Shown here one piece after another: positions 36,853-47,420 of a DNA stretch of 64,000 bases. Numbering within the stretch: the first letter of the stretch is position 1; each line of letters starts with the position of its first letter. Both the position numbers and the translations under genes were made by a program. A model generated the notes under the pieces. It was not told the DNA's origin and did no database searches. It was given only the letters and a program-made list of their open reading frames with translations. Source of the DNA: Calliphora vicina (Eukaryota > Arthropoda > Insecta > Diptera > Calliphoridae); contig NC_088780.1 in the NCBI RefSeq assembly GCF_958450345.1, positions 4,586,501 through 4,650,500 of the forward strand, read 5' to 3'.

Positions 36853-37043
36853 CATAGAGAAACATAGAGCGGAAACTAGAAAAAAACTCAAACAAAAAAA
36901 AATTACTCAAAATAATAACACATATGAGTGTTGTTTTTGTTTTCACATAGTTTTTGCTACTAATACATTCTTACCACTTAGGTTTCTGACAACTGAGTTA
37001 GGTCTTTGACAGGAGAGCTTCCGCTCTATGTCTATTCTCTATG
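36853..37043. mobile_element. hAT-type MITE, family C copy 2
   Basis: Reverse-oriented relative of 14431-14622: same CATAGAG...CTCTATG ends and GAGCGGAAACT arms. Flanking octamers TGTTCCAC and GTTTCCAC agree at 6 of 8 positions, consistent with an older 8-bp duplication. Confidence 0.85.
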
Positions 37044-37051
37044 GTTTCCAC

Positions 37052-40000
37052 CATATATACATACATAAATCAGAAAATCTCCTGTCAAAGACCTAAAAAC
37101 TAAAAAATCATATAAAAATAAAAACATGATTATTTTAATTAATTTTTTTTTGTTTGTGAAAAACAAATTTTCATCACTTCTGAACTCCGAATAAACTGAA
37201 TAATATATCTCAAACTAATACCTAGTTATTTAATTTCATAAAGAGTAAAACCCTCAAAATTCTTATAAAGTTCTGAATTTCACTTTATTACGCATATAAA
37301 CCTGGTATCTGGTATTTTAAAGTGAAGACCAGAACAAAATATTTTCTATTGTTACTCTTCCACCTAAATATTATCTCTAAGTGTATTTAGCCTTTCAACT
37401 ACAAATGACTGCTCAATAACAGATTTTGTAAAATAAAAGCAAAAAACAAAATAAATGAAGAAATAAACCAAACAGCTAAAAGAAAATAAAATCTAGTCAT
37501 AAAATACTATTTTACTTTATGTAGAATATATGAATGTACGTACACAAGTGTAAAGATATAATAAAATAAAAAGACAAGGTTTTTTGTTTGTTTTTGGTTA
37601 AATTGAGCACAAACCTTTACAAAAGATCTGCACTGCAATCATTTATTTGAATATTTCAGAATTGTAGTATTTTTTTTCCAGGCTATTTAGGTAAATATTG
37701 TTTTTTTTTTAGGTTGTAGATTTTGTATTCGAATTTAAAATAATAAACAGAATTTAGTTTTATTTTTACAATATACATACATACATATTTAGTTTAATAC
37801 ATATACATACATAATTATAAGTTTGTGGCTAAAAATAACAATTTTGAAAAAAGAATAAAATAAATTTTTAAATATTTAATTTTGACGACATAAAAAAATT
37901 GAAGATTTTAAAAAAATCTTAAATTTTTTTATGAGTTGATTTTAAAATTAAATATTTAAAAACTAAACTTTAGTTGAGTTTTTGTTTAAAAAAAAATAAA
38001 ATTTTTTAAAATAATTTTTTTACAATTTTTTTGGTTTATTTCTTTGTTTAGCTCAAAACAGAGAGAGCTAAAACAAAGAAATAGGGTTTTTTTAAAAGAT
38101 TTTTTTGTTTTTCATATTCCGTTTTGTAAATAATCGTTTGTTTGTTATCCAAATGTTTTTTTCGTTACAAAAAATAAAAGATTTTTTCATTTTGTTTTTG
38201 TTTTTTTTTTTCAAATAATATTGATATTTTTTGTTTGTTTTTACTTCTTGATATTTCGTTCTTTGATTTGATTTGTTGGTTAATTTATTTCTCTTCATAT
38301 TTTCATATTTCAGATTTTTTTTTTTAACAAATTTGTTTGTTTTTTTAAGTAAAAAGTAAAAGTAAAGAATTATTTTGTTTTTTATCAAGAACAATTTTGT
38401 TTTTTTTATTATTATTATTATTTATTAAATGGTTTGTTTTAAAACTCATGTATTTATCACACATAATTGCATTTTTAATTTTAGTTTTTTTAAACATTTA
38501 AAAAGAAACGAAATAAACTAATAAACCAAAATTAAAAATTCTCTAAAAGAATCTAAGATTTAAATGCAAAAGTTTAAGAAAGAAACAAACAAACAAACAT
38601 TAATTTTATTTACTTGAAGTTGGGGTTTGTTTTTATTATAACAATTTTCAAAAAAGTTATTTTCAACAATTTCAAAATTGCTTGAATTCTAATTTTTAAT
38701 TTTGGATTTTTGGTTTATTTCTGTATTTTTTTATTTAGATTGTTTGGAAGTACTGTGTATATTTAAAAAAACTAAAATAAAAACAGTTTTTTTGTTGGTT
38801 TTTAAATTAATATTCGAGCATATTTTTTTTAAGATGTTTTTGTTTTGTTTTTCAATGGAATACACTCTTTTTTTAGATAATGTTAAATAAACAAATTTTT
38901 AAAACATTTCTTTTTTTATATGAATTTTTATTTTATTTTAAATTTTATATATAATAAAACTCTTAGAGTTTAGTTAGTTTATAAATTTTTGCAAAAAAAA
39001 AAATATATATTTTAAAAATTTGTTTTTTTAATAGTTTTTTTTTGTTTGTTTCTTATATAAATATAACACAAAGATGTTTTGTTTATTTAAAGATTTCGTT
39101 TTTTTTTTTTTTGTTTTTTGAAGCAGTATACATACTTGTTTTAAAGTTTTTGTTTGTGGTTTTAAAACTTGGTAGTTATAAAAAAAAATAATAAAATAAA
39201 AATAAAAGTAATAATAATATTATTATTTAAAATGTGTGTGTGTGTATTTAAGTCTTTGTTAAAGCTTGTTTCACATTGTTTGTTTTTTTTTTTCAATTAT
39301 AAAATAAAAATAATAAAAATAAAAGATTTTTCTTAAAGGCTGTGTGTAGTGGGGTTTTATTTTAAAAATTAAAAAAAAATTAATTAAAATTGTATTGCAT
39401 TCCAACAAAATTTAATGAGTTTTTAATTTATAGCCATTTGTGTTGTGTTAACTTTTTAACTGATTTTATGTTTAACTTTTATTTATTTCATTTTTTTTCT
39501 CTTAATAAAAAAACATTTCTTGTTTATAGAATTTTGTACTTTTTGGTGTTTAAGAGTAAACATTTTTTTTTATTTTTAATTTCTCAATTAGTTTATAGAA
39601 TTAAAAAAACATTTTTTTTGTTTTAAATTTTAGAGAAAACATAAAATCCTTTTAAAAGTGTGTTTTCAGTGGCTATGATGGACTATTTGAAAATGGTAAG
39701 AAAGCAAAATGGAAAATAAAAATAAAAGAAGTTAAGAATAGTAATAGAAATTTGTGGGGTTTGTTTTAATTTAAGAAAAAGTAAAAGGTAAAAAGTAAAA
39801 TGCAAAATTCTTTGTATTTATATAAATATATGAAAGATAAAGAGCACTGCTCTTGTTTTAACTTAAGATTGCATACAAATATCACGTTTTAATAATTTTA
39901 TTTAATTCATTTAAAGTTGTTTGTTTCCAAAGCAAAGCAAAGAAAAACTTTAACATCATAATTAACAAAGAGCAAAAACTACAAACATAAAATTAAGTTT

Positions 40001-41379
40001 ACATTAGTTTTTTTTTTAGTTTAAAAGAATTTAAAAATGAAAAATCTACAATTTGTACAAAATGAAGTGCATTTTTTTGTTTAAATTTTTGGCATTTTTA
40101 AAGAATTGTTGTTTTGTTTATATCAAATCAAAATCAAAATTTTGTATAGGGACGTTTGCTTTTAATTGTTTTACATGTTTTAGTTAAAATAAACCTAATA
40201 AAGTTAACCTTAAAATCTTCTTTTTTTATATAAAACATTAGCAGTTTTCAATCAATTGTTTATAGTTTGGTTTTTAATATCGTTGTTGTTGTTATTATTA
40301 TTGTTTAAAACTTTTTAATTTTTTAAATTAAATATATAAACACTATTTAATTGAGTTTTACGTTGTATTTGCAGTTAAAGTTATTATTATGTATTTTTAT
40401 TTTTTTTTATACAAAAAATATCTCTAGTTTTTACAACAAGTTTTTAAAAGTTTATTTTTGTATTTTATTTTTTTTATTCTTACGTTTTGTTTTTATTAAA
40501 TAATTTATAATATTAAATGCTAACAAAAAACAAGGTACTGGGTTTAAGTTTTGTAAATGTTTTCTTTAGATTTGGTTGTAAATACACTACGAGAATCAAA
40601 TAAAAAGTAATACATGTCTAATATTATACAGATCATCAGAGTTTTGTTTTATACATCGTATAAAATAATATAGCTAGTATTGTATATAAAAGAGACTTGG
40701 TTGGGCGGGGTTTGGAAGAAAATAAACTAAAGTAAGTATCCCTCTTAAACAGAAAATGAAAATGAAAAACTAAAATGTAAAAAGAAAGCTGTGTAGAAGA
40801 GAATTTAAGATTTTTAAGAAGAAAAAAACGTTAATAAAATTACTTATCACTATAAAAAGAAAGAAAAGGCTTTAATATAAAAGAAATTATTGTTAAATTG
40901 TTGTTTAAGAGATCTTATAACAATTTCATCAACTCTTTTAGAAAGTCTGCTCATAACTTAATTCACTACTTTAAAATTTAAAATTTTCTTTAAAAACTCC
41001 AAATAAATCCAAGCATTTTAAGTAAAATTATAAAATTTGTTGGACCTAATTAATCCTTATTATATCAGCAGTGATTTAGTTAAATAATTATAAATTTGTA
41101 CAAACAAAAAAAAAAAAAAATAATAAATAAAATAAAACATAATATATTTTTTTCTTTTTCAAATTAATTACAAAATTTAATCATCACACAATACATGTTT
41201 TTAAAACATTTTTGAATAGCTTATTTTATCATTAAAATCACTTAACTTCAGGCCTTTTGAAAATATTGAAAACATTTTTGAAAATTTAAACAATAAAAAA
41301 AGGCCCCAGAGTTTTACAAGCTGTTTTATATAATATATAAATTTACATTTACAAAAATACATATATAAATATATACATA
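37052..41379. other. Gene-poor DNA, T-rich 38.1-40.6 kb
   Basis: No gene recognised. The plus strand is T-rich from about 38.1 to 40.6 kb with microsatellite-like ACAT (37772-37815), CAAA (38583-38598) and TG (39234-39246) runs. The 100-codon minus frame at 38092-38394 is Lys/Asn low complexity from A-rich DNA and not a credible gene. Confidence 0.5.
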
Positions 41380-41634
41380 CAGTGGTGGTCAAAACATATG
41401 CAACCAGCAACAGAATTTTACAAAAGTGGTTTAAACTACTTTAAGATGTAAACAAAAATATTCATTTGCTTATAATATTTTTTAATTTATGCTTTAAAAA
41501 TAAGAATATGAAATTTAATTCAGAATTTTTTGCATTGAAAAGAAAAAAAATTTAAAAAACTACGTATGGGTTGATATTTCATTGGCCAAAACATATGCAA
41601 CTAATTGCTTTTAAAACATTTCTGTCTATAAAAC

Positions 41635-42103
41635 TTAATATTTCGTGGCAAATCCTATATTTTCAATGACGGCCTTACATCGGCAAGGCTGTGAAGCTAT
41701 CAAATTGGCAATAAAATTTGCAGGAATAGCGTTCCAAGCATCTACCAATCCTTGAAACATAATATTATTAATAATATTGAATTAGTGCAATTTTCGGTGT
41801 CGATTCTTTGATTAACGATTTCCCAAATGTTCTCAATGGGATTTAGATCTGGTAATTGTGGTGGCCATTCCATTACTGAAACTGTTTCTTGTGCTAACCA
41901 CGATTTAACAACATGTGAAGAGTGCTTGGGGTCGTTATCGTGCTGAATAACTCATCGAAGAGGATTATTATCCTCAGAATTTGGAAGCATTACTCTTTCC
42001 AAGATGTCTCTATAGATAAATCCATCCATTATTTCATTAATTTAGAGCGATGGGCCAACTCCAGCAGCAGAAAAACAACCCCCATACCATTACGTTGCAT
42101 CCT
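41635..42103 (-). pseudogene. Tc1 transposase C-terminal half, left arm
   Basis: The minus-strand translation has QHDNDPKHSSHVVKSWLAQE, then SVMEWPPQLPDLNPIENIWE, with the second catalytic Asp (first D of DND) and the Glu in the Tc1 DD34E spacing, followed by a C-terminal region ending GFATKY stop. An insertion of an ATTATTAATA-type stretch breaks the frame after NCTNS. The N-terminal half is absent. Apart from that frame break this arm keeps the catalytic Asp that the other arm has lost. Confidence 0.88.
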
Positions 42104-42787
42104 GCAAGCTTCACCGACGATTTCCCTACGCGCAAAAACCGCTTATATTAAAAGAAAAGTTTGAAGTTTGCTATGGAGTATTTAAATTGGCCAGAAAACA
42201 AATGGACGACTGTCCTATTTAGCGACGAATCCGAATTTAATATCATCGGAAGTGATTTCATGTGTTACGTAAGACGACCACTTAACACGCGGCTTCAAGC
42301 ACATACTGCAAAAAGACACTGAAACATGGAGGATGCAACGTAATGGTATGGGGGCAGTTTTTCTGCTGCTGGAGTTGGCCAATCGCTCTAAATTAATGAA
42401 ATAATGGATGGATTTATCTATAGAGACATATTGGAAAGAGTAATGCTTCCAAATTCTGAGGATAATAAGCCTCTTGGATGAGTTATTCAGCACTATAACG
42501 ACCCCAAGCACTCTTCACATGTTGTTAAATCGTTGTTAGCACAAGAAAGAGTTTCGGTAATGGAATGGCCACCACAATTACCAGATCTAAATCCCATTGA
42601 GAACTTTTGGGAAATCGTTAATCAAAGAATCGACACCGAAAATTGCACTAATTCAGATATTATGTTTCAAGGATTGGTAGATGCTTGGAACGCTATTCCT
42701 GCAAATTTTATTGCCAATTTAATAGCTTCACAGCCTTGCCGATGTAAGGCCGTCATTGGAAATATAGGATTTGCCACGAAATATTAA
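42104..42787 (+). pseudogene. Tc1 transposase C-terminal two thirds, right arm
   Basis: Plus-strand translation starts inside the protein: EYLNWPENKWTTVLFSDESE (first catalytic Asp in SDES), then CYVRRPLNTR, then SFSAAGVGQSL, HYNDPKHSSHVVKSLLAQER, VMEWPPQLPDLNPIENFWE and the GFATKY stop. The second catalytic Asp is Tyr (HYND instead of HDND). Stops and a frameshift lie between YVRRP and the SFSAAG block. The frame from 42533 to 42787 is the longest intact part (84 codons) and covers the Glu of the triad. Confidence 0.88.
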
Positions 42788-43042
42788 GTTTTATAGACAG
42801 AAATGTTTTAAAAGCAATTAGTTGCATATGTTTTGGCCAATGAAATATCAACCCATACGTAGTTTTTTAAATTTTTTTTCTTTTTAATGCAAAAAATTCT
42901 GAATTAAATTTCATATTCTTATTTTTAAAGCATTAATTAAAAAATATTATAAGCAAATGAATATTTTTTTTTACATCTTAAAGTAGTTTAAACCACTTTT
43001 GTAAAATTCTGTTGCTGGTTGCATATGTTTTGACCACCACTG

Positions 43043-44229
43043 TATATATATTTGTATATATATTTAGAGATAATATATAAAAAAAATAAAAACGAAAAAC
43101 CAAAGGCTCAAATATACAAGAGAGAGCAAAAGCTGCTTTCGAAAATAATAGAAAAATTGCAATAAAATAAAACCTATCTAAAGGGAAAATTGTTAAAAGA
43201 AAGCTCTTTTTATAAAAAAGAGTTGTACCTACTTTTAAACTAAAGCTTCATCATGACAAATATAATGTAGAAAATATCACAGACAATGATGACAACTTCT
43301 TAATGCTATGCTACTGCCGATTTGAATACTCATGAATGAATGAATTTGTTTCAAAAACAAAATAAATTACTTTCAAGCTTAATAAACAAAACAGGTAAAT
43401 AATTTAAAGCAATTACTTATAAAATGTTTACTTGTTTACACTTGAAAAACAAAAATTTATGTTTTTTTTTTATAAAATTTCTCAATATTTTTTTAATTTT
43501 TCTTATTTTAGTTTGATTTTTTTTATTATAATTTTGATAATTGTGCCAGTGAATATGAAAAAGTAAGCAAAAAGGCAAAAAATTCAAAAATTAACTATTT
43601 TAAACGAAATTTTAATTAACAATTATTTTTAACAAAACAAAGTTTTTTAAAAAAATTGTTTTTTTTTAAATTTAAGTAAAATGAATTTTGTTTAAAGAAA
43701 ACGTGCTTTACTAAAAAAAAACAATACTTTACAATTAAATAAATAACTAACTCAATTAATTAATTATGTCCCTTACTAATTCTTATCATAATCACTGTTG
43801 CAATTGTTCTTATACGTTTAGCTGTTTAATATTATATTTAAATTTAAGTTGCCATCACTGATCACAGTTAAATTTGTCATGAAGTTCCCTTTAAATCTCT
43901 CACTGTCTTCAAACTACATATTTGTTTTTCATAATTTTCTTTTGGTCTAAACTCTCTTTCGTGTACAAGAGCCTTTAGCAATGATTTAGTGAGTAAGAGA
44001 GAGGGGGGGAAAGTAATAAAAAAAAAATAATATACATAAAAATAAATAAGTAAAACTAAATTTGTAGTGTTGATAAATTGCTACACAAAATTGTTGATGA
44101 TATTGCAAATAGAAAAGAGAAAATAAAAAATAATTACAAAAAAAAATAAAAGAAAATGAAATGAAAATAAAGGGAAAATATGTTGATTGATTAAAGCGTA
44201 AAAAAGCGAAAACGAAAAAACAAAATAAT
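43043..44229. other. AT-rich spacer downstream of the PNRC-like gene
   Basis: No gene recognised. The plus strand is mixed to A-rich here, and turns T-rich at about 44.23 kb, which may mark the 3' limit of the transcript of the gene at 45809-46867. Confidence 0.45.
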
Positions 44230-45808
44230 ATTTACAAAACTAATAGTAATATTTTGGCTTTTTTTTTCTACTACGTCTTTTTCTTTTTGTTTTAATACAA
44301 ATCTCAAATCTTTTATACACATCAATTCGTTTCTGTGAAGGGGGTGGGGGTGGGTTTAGGTCAGTTAAGGGGCATGGGGTCAATCAATATGAATAATAAT
44401 AAGGCTTACTTAGCTTAAACAAAAATTAAATACATTTGTATGTGTATTTGTTATAATTTAAGTATGTATATTAAATTAAAGTTGAAGAATTATGCTGCTG
44501 AAGATCCTGCTAATGTTCTTGTGTTGTTGTTGTTGTTGTTGCTGTTGTTGTTTCTGTTTTTGTAGATGAGGCTACAGATGTTAGTTTTATTAGATTTTAA
44601 GGCTTTTATTGGTTGAACTGTATTTATACTCCATGTTGTTGTTATTTTGGTAGTTATTGTTGTCTCGAAAGAGGGGCAAGAGTAATGTTTTTGTTGTTGT
44701 TGTTCTTAATCTCTTCCTTTCTTATTTAGTTTGTTGTTGTTGTTCTTATTATTGAAAAAGCCTTTTTATGTTTATTATTATCTGTTTTGTTTTGAGTCTT
44801 TTGGGTTTTAGAAAATGTCTTCTTATTGTATTATATTTGTTGTTGTTGTTGTTAAGCTTTTTCTTGTAGTTTTGCAAATGTATTTTATTTGGTGGGCTTT
44901 TTTAACATGTTTTTTATTTTGTTTTCATTATAATTTAAACTGAATTGTTTGTTACTGTCTTTAGTATTTGGTTTTTAATAGTTTTTTGTTTTTATTATTA
45001 TTTAATTTTAGTTTAAAATGTTCTTTTAATACAATCAAGTCTATTTTATATATCACTTTCGAAATCAAATTTTAATTTATTGTTCATGAGGAAAAATGTT
45101 TATTTTGAGATTTATTCTTATAGTTTTTTTTATATTCTTTTAAACCGATTCCAAACTAATGTTTTATTTATTGTTTTGTCTAGCACTTTTCTGTTGTAGA
45201 TTTTAAAGATTTTTCTTTCTTTGATTTTTTGGTTTCAAATTAAATTAAATAAAATTATCAATAATTTATATAAAGTCACAGTTGTTTAAGAGTTTTTGTT
45301 TTTTTTTTGTTTGTTTTGTTTTATTATAAATTGATGATTATGAATTTTGCATTTTTGGCATTTTATTTTTGTTGTGTTTTGTATTTAAAATTATATGATG
45401 AATTAGTGTATTTTGCATTTGTTTGTTTGTATGTTTTAATTTAAAGTTAAAATATATATTTTTATTTGTAGTTGCTTTGTAATAAACTTGAGATCACAAG
45501 CACTTGCCGTCAGACAGACAGAGAGCTGCCACCACCATCATTATCATCGAATGTTTTGGGATTGTATTTCATAGCAACTCTGCTGCCGGGCATAGAGTGA
45601 TGATTTGGATTATTGTTTGTTTGTTTTATTTTTTTGTTAAGATTTTTTTTTAAATATGTATACATATATTTGTTGTAATTGTTGACGGATTTTGTTGTTG
45701 TTGTTGCTGTTAAAAAAGTTAAAACATTGTTTGCGGTTGCTGTTGTTATTGTTATTTTAAGTTATATTGGCGTTTTTACTTTATTTTATAGTTAAACTAA
45801 CAATGCGG
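44230..45808 (-). other. Probable 3' UTR of the PNRC-like gene
   Basis: Directly follows the stop codon. The minus strand is A/C-rich with CAA triplet runs (plus strand TTG runs at 44520-44550, 44690-44735, 44838-44853 and near 45690), typical of fly UTRs. Several AATAAA hexamers occur on the minus strand, so no single poly(A) site can be chosen. A small ORF lies at 45510-45593. The extent is inferred from composition only. Confidence 0.45.
45510..45593 (-). CDS. 27-codon small ORF in the presumed 3' UTR
   Basis: The minus strand reads MPGSRVAMKYNPKTFDDNDG and continues GGSSLSV before TGA. The stretch 45490-45600 is markedly less AT-rich than the UTR around it, and the codons look like ordinary coding DNA rather than simple sequence. 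It starts about 215 bases downstream of the stop of the PNRC-like frame. I recognise no family. It may be a translated downstream ORF, a terminal exon of an unseen gene, or a conserved UTR block that happens to be open. No splice acceptor was found that would tie it to another exon. Confidence 0.3.
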   Translation of the reverse strand: MPGSRVAMKYNPKTFDDNDGGGSSLSV

Positions 45809-46867
45809 TTACGATTGCACATTTAGCAACAATTTCAAATTGTGCGTATCAAAATCATCGAGCAAATTACGCTTCGAGGACTTGACCACATGGCCGCCAT
45901 AACTGTGAGAATCATGTGCATAGCCATGGTTATGATGGATGTGATGATTGTGATGGGGAGTTCTGGCAGCAGTAGCGTTTAAAACACTTTGGAGGCCGGG
46001 ACCAGCACTGCTGGCGATAGCCTTCTCGGCGCTCTTACTACCGGTCCAATGTTCAGGTGGTTTGGGCAAAGCAGTGGGTGCTGGGGCATCGAAACACTTG
46101 CTGCCGGCAAAGTGAGTGAGGGCGGTGGGAATGAGAGGATGAGTAGGTGAGATCTTACCACCACCAATACACAGTAAGGGGCTTGAGTGCTTGGAGCGTG
46201 GCTTGCGTGCCGAATTATTGCCTCCACTGTTGCTCGACATAACGGGTGATATACTTAGGCCACCACCTAAAATCGAGGCGGGCGATTGGCGTTGATGGTT
46301 CTGAGGCGATCGCTGCCCATCACGATACTTTTGCGAACTTCCCCCACTACCGGCATACCGTTTGCCACCACTGCCCGGCTGCTGTTGCGATTGATAATGA
46401 TAGCTCTGGTTGTTGTTGTTATAATAGCTGCCACTATCGTTATGATGCTGTTGCTGCTGCTGCTGGGGCGAGCGTCTTTGCTGCTGTTGTTGGCGTTGTT
46501 GTTTACGCATTGAGGCGAAATAGCCGCTGCTGCTACCGTTGCTGTTTGAACCTATGGATGATACACTGGAGGAGCTGCTGCAATTTGAGCTGGTTGATAT
46601 GGCCGAAGACATGTTGCTACCAGGAGGGGAACTACTCAGCATCGGCTGGTGTTGATGATGATAATGATAATTTGTACTGTTGCTAGCAATACTGTTGGAA
46701 TGTGCACTAAGGGGTGGTGTTGATGGTGGTGAATTACCGCCGCCGCCTCCGCTGGCTTTACCGGCTCCTCCTGCTCCATTTTTCGAACGTATTGATGCCG
46801 CCGCCGCCGCGGTTGCTGCTGTTGTCATTTTCAGATTTTTACTAACGCTATTGTGCGAGTATGTCAT
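45809..46867 (-). CDS. PNRC-type protein (decapping / nuclear receptor coactivator)
   Basis: 352 residues in one open frame. The N-terminal half is low complexity: Ala run 17-24, Gly/Ser-rich 31-50, Ser-rich 78-115, Gln tracts 123-140 (opa-type CAG/CAA), Asn/Tyr/His stretch 147-160 and Gly/Ser to about 215. The identifying part is FAGSKCFDAPAPTALPKPPE at 253-272, followed by HW. This is the PNRC motif with LPKPP at 267-271; in vertebrate PNRC2 the matching segment binds Dcp1 and nuclear receptors. The extreme C terminus, LKLLLNVQS from 344, has the LxxLL form of the NR box that in PNRC2 activates Dcp2. A His-rich spacer (305-323) separates them. The protein is longer than the roughly 140-residue PNRC2 because of the low-complexity half. 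Met1 and Met14 both have A at -3; Met14 (AAAATG) fits the fly consensus better. A role in cytoplasmic mRNA decapping is inferred from the family. Confidence 0.85.
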   Translation of the reverse strand: MTYSHNSVSKNLKMTTAATAAAAASIRSKNGAGGAGKASGGGGGNSPPSTPPLSAHSNSIASNSTNYHYHHQHQPMLSSSPPGSNMSSAISTSSNCSSSSSVSSIGSNSNGSSSGYFASMRKQQRQQQQQRRSPQQQQQQHHNDSGSYYNNNNQSYHYQSQQQPGSGGKRYAGSGGSSQKYRDGQRSPQNHQRQSPASILGGGLSISPVMSSNSGGNNSARKPRSKHSSPLLCIGGGKISPTHPLIPTALTHFAGSKCFDAPAPTALPKPPEHWTGSKSAEKAIASSAGPGLQSVLNATAARTPHHNHHIHHNHGYAHDSHSYGGHVVKSSKRNLLDDFDTHNLKLLLNVQS

Positions 46868-47420
46868 AGTACAATTTTTATTGTTTTCCGATTTGGTTCT
46901 TGAGTAATATTTTTATTTTATTATTTGTTTGTAATCTTTGTCTGATTATTTAGTTGGTTTATTCAAAAATTTTGTTTGAATTTTTGTTTTTAAATTAATG
47001 CTTAATATTTAAATATCACACACAATAAAATCAACGCTTATTTAAATAAATGGTTTTTTTTTCTTTTTGCGAGTCCTGCTTCTAATTATTCTCCTTTTTT
47101 TTCTTCTTCGTCGTAGTCGTCTCTATCCTTCTAGTTCTCGCCGCACTTCCTTGATTCCTTCGCTTTGCGTCGACTTCGACTTTTTTCTGCTTCTTCTCTC
47201 TTCTGTCTTATTTACAATATTATATATAAGATTTGTTTATTATATACTTTTCTATATATATTTGCGTTTTATATATAAATTATTATATTATCTTTTATTA
47301 TTATTATAAATTTAATCAGTCTGTTGATTTGTTTTAACTTTTTTGTTGTTGTTGTTTTTATCCTTAGCTAACGCTTTATCGTCGTATTCTTCTTCTCACT
47401 TTTTTTTGTCGTCACTGGCG
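46868..47420 (-). other. Purine-rich probable 5' leader
   Basis: On the minus strand the DNA just upstream of the start codon is purine-rich with GAAGAAGAA- and GACGAC-like words (plus strand pyrimidine-rich at 47060-47210 and again near 47390). This resembles a fly 5' UTR. No splice acceptor with a good pyrimidine tract could be fixed between it and the start codon. The plus-strand frame at 47067-47309 is its by-product. Confidence 0.4.

Larger units (their letters stand above)
41380..43042. mobile_element. Foldback Tc1 element, 1663 bp
   Basis: Ends CAGTGGTGGTC / GACCACCACTG are flanked by TA on both sides (41378-41379 and 43043-43044). The arms are enormous: 41380-42103 and 42330-43042 are near-identical reverse complements, each holding the 3' half of a Tc1 transposase gene plus the 3' terminal region. 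Only 42104-42329 is single copy. Overall length is normal for Tc1, so the 5' half (promoter, start, N-terminal HTH domains) appears to have been replaced by an inverted copy of the 3' half. Confidence 0.92.

Noticed and set aside
38092..38394. 100-codon Lys/Asn-rich minus frame
   Set aside because: Low-complexity product of A-rich DNA with no motif.
42215..42511. 98-codon minus frame inside the Tc1 foldback, and its near-identical partner at 41922-42164 on the plus strand
   Set aside because: Both are antisense frames of the duplicated transposase arms; the coding strand carries the DDE motifs.
46246..46686. 146-codon plus-strand frame and others antisense to the PNRC-like gene
   Set aside because: They arise from the CAG/GCT-rich low-complexity coding sequence on the opposite strand.
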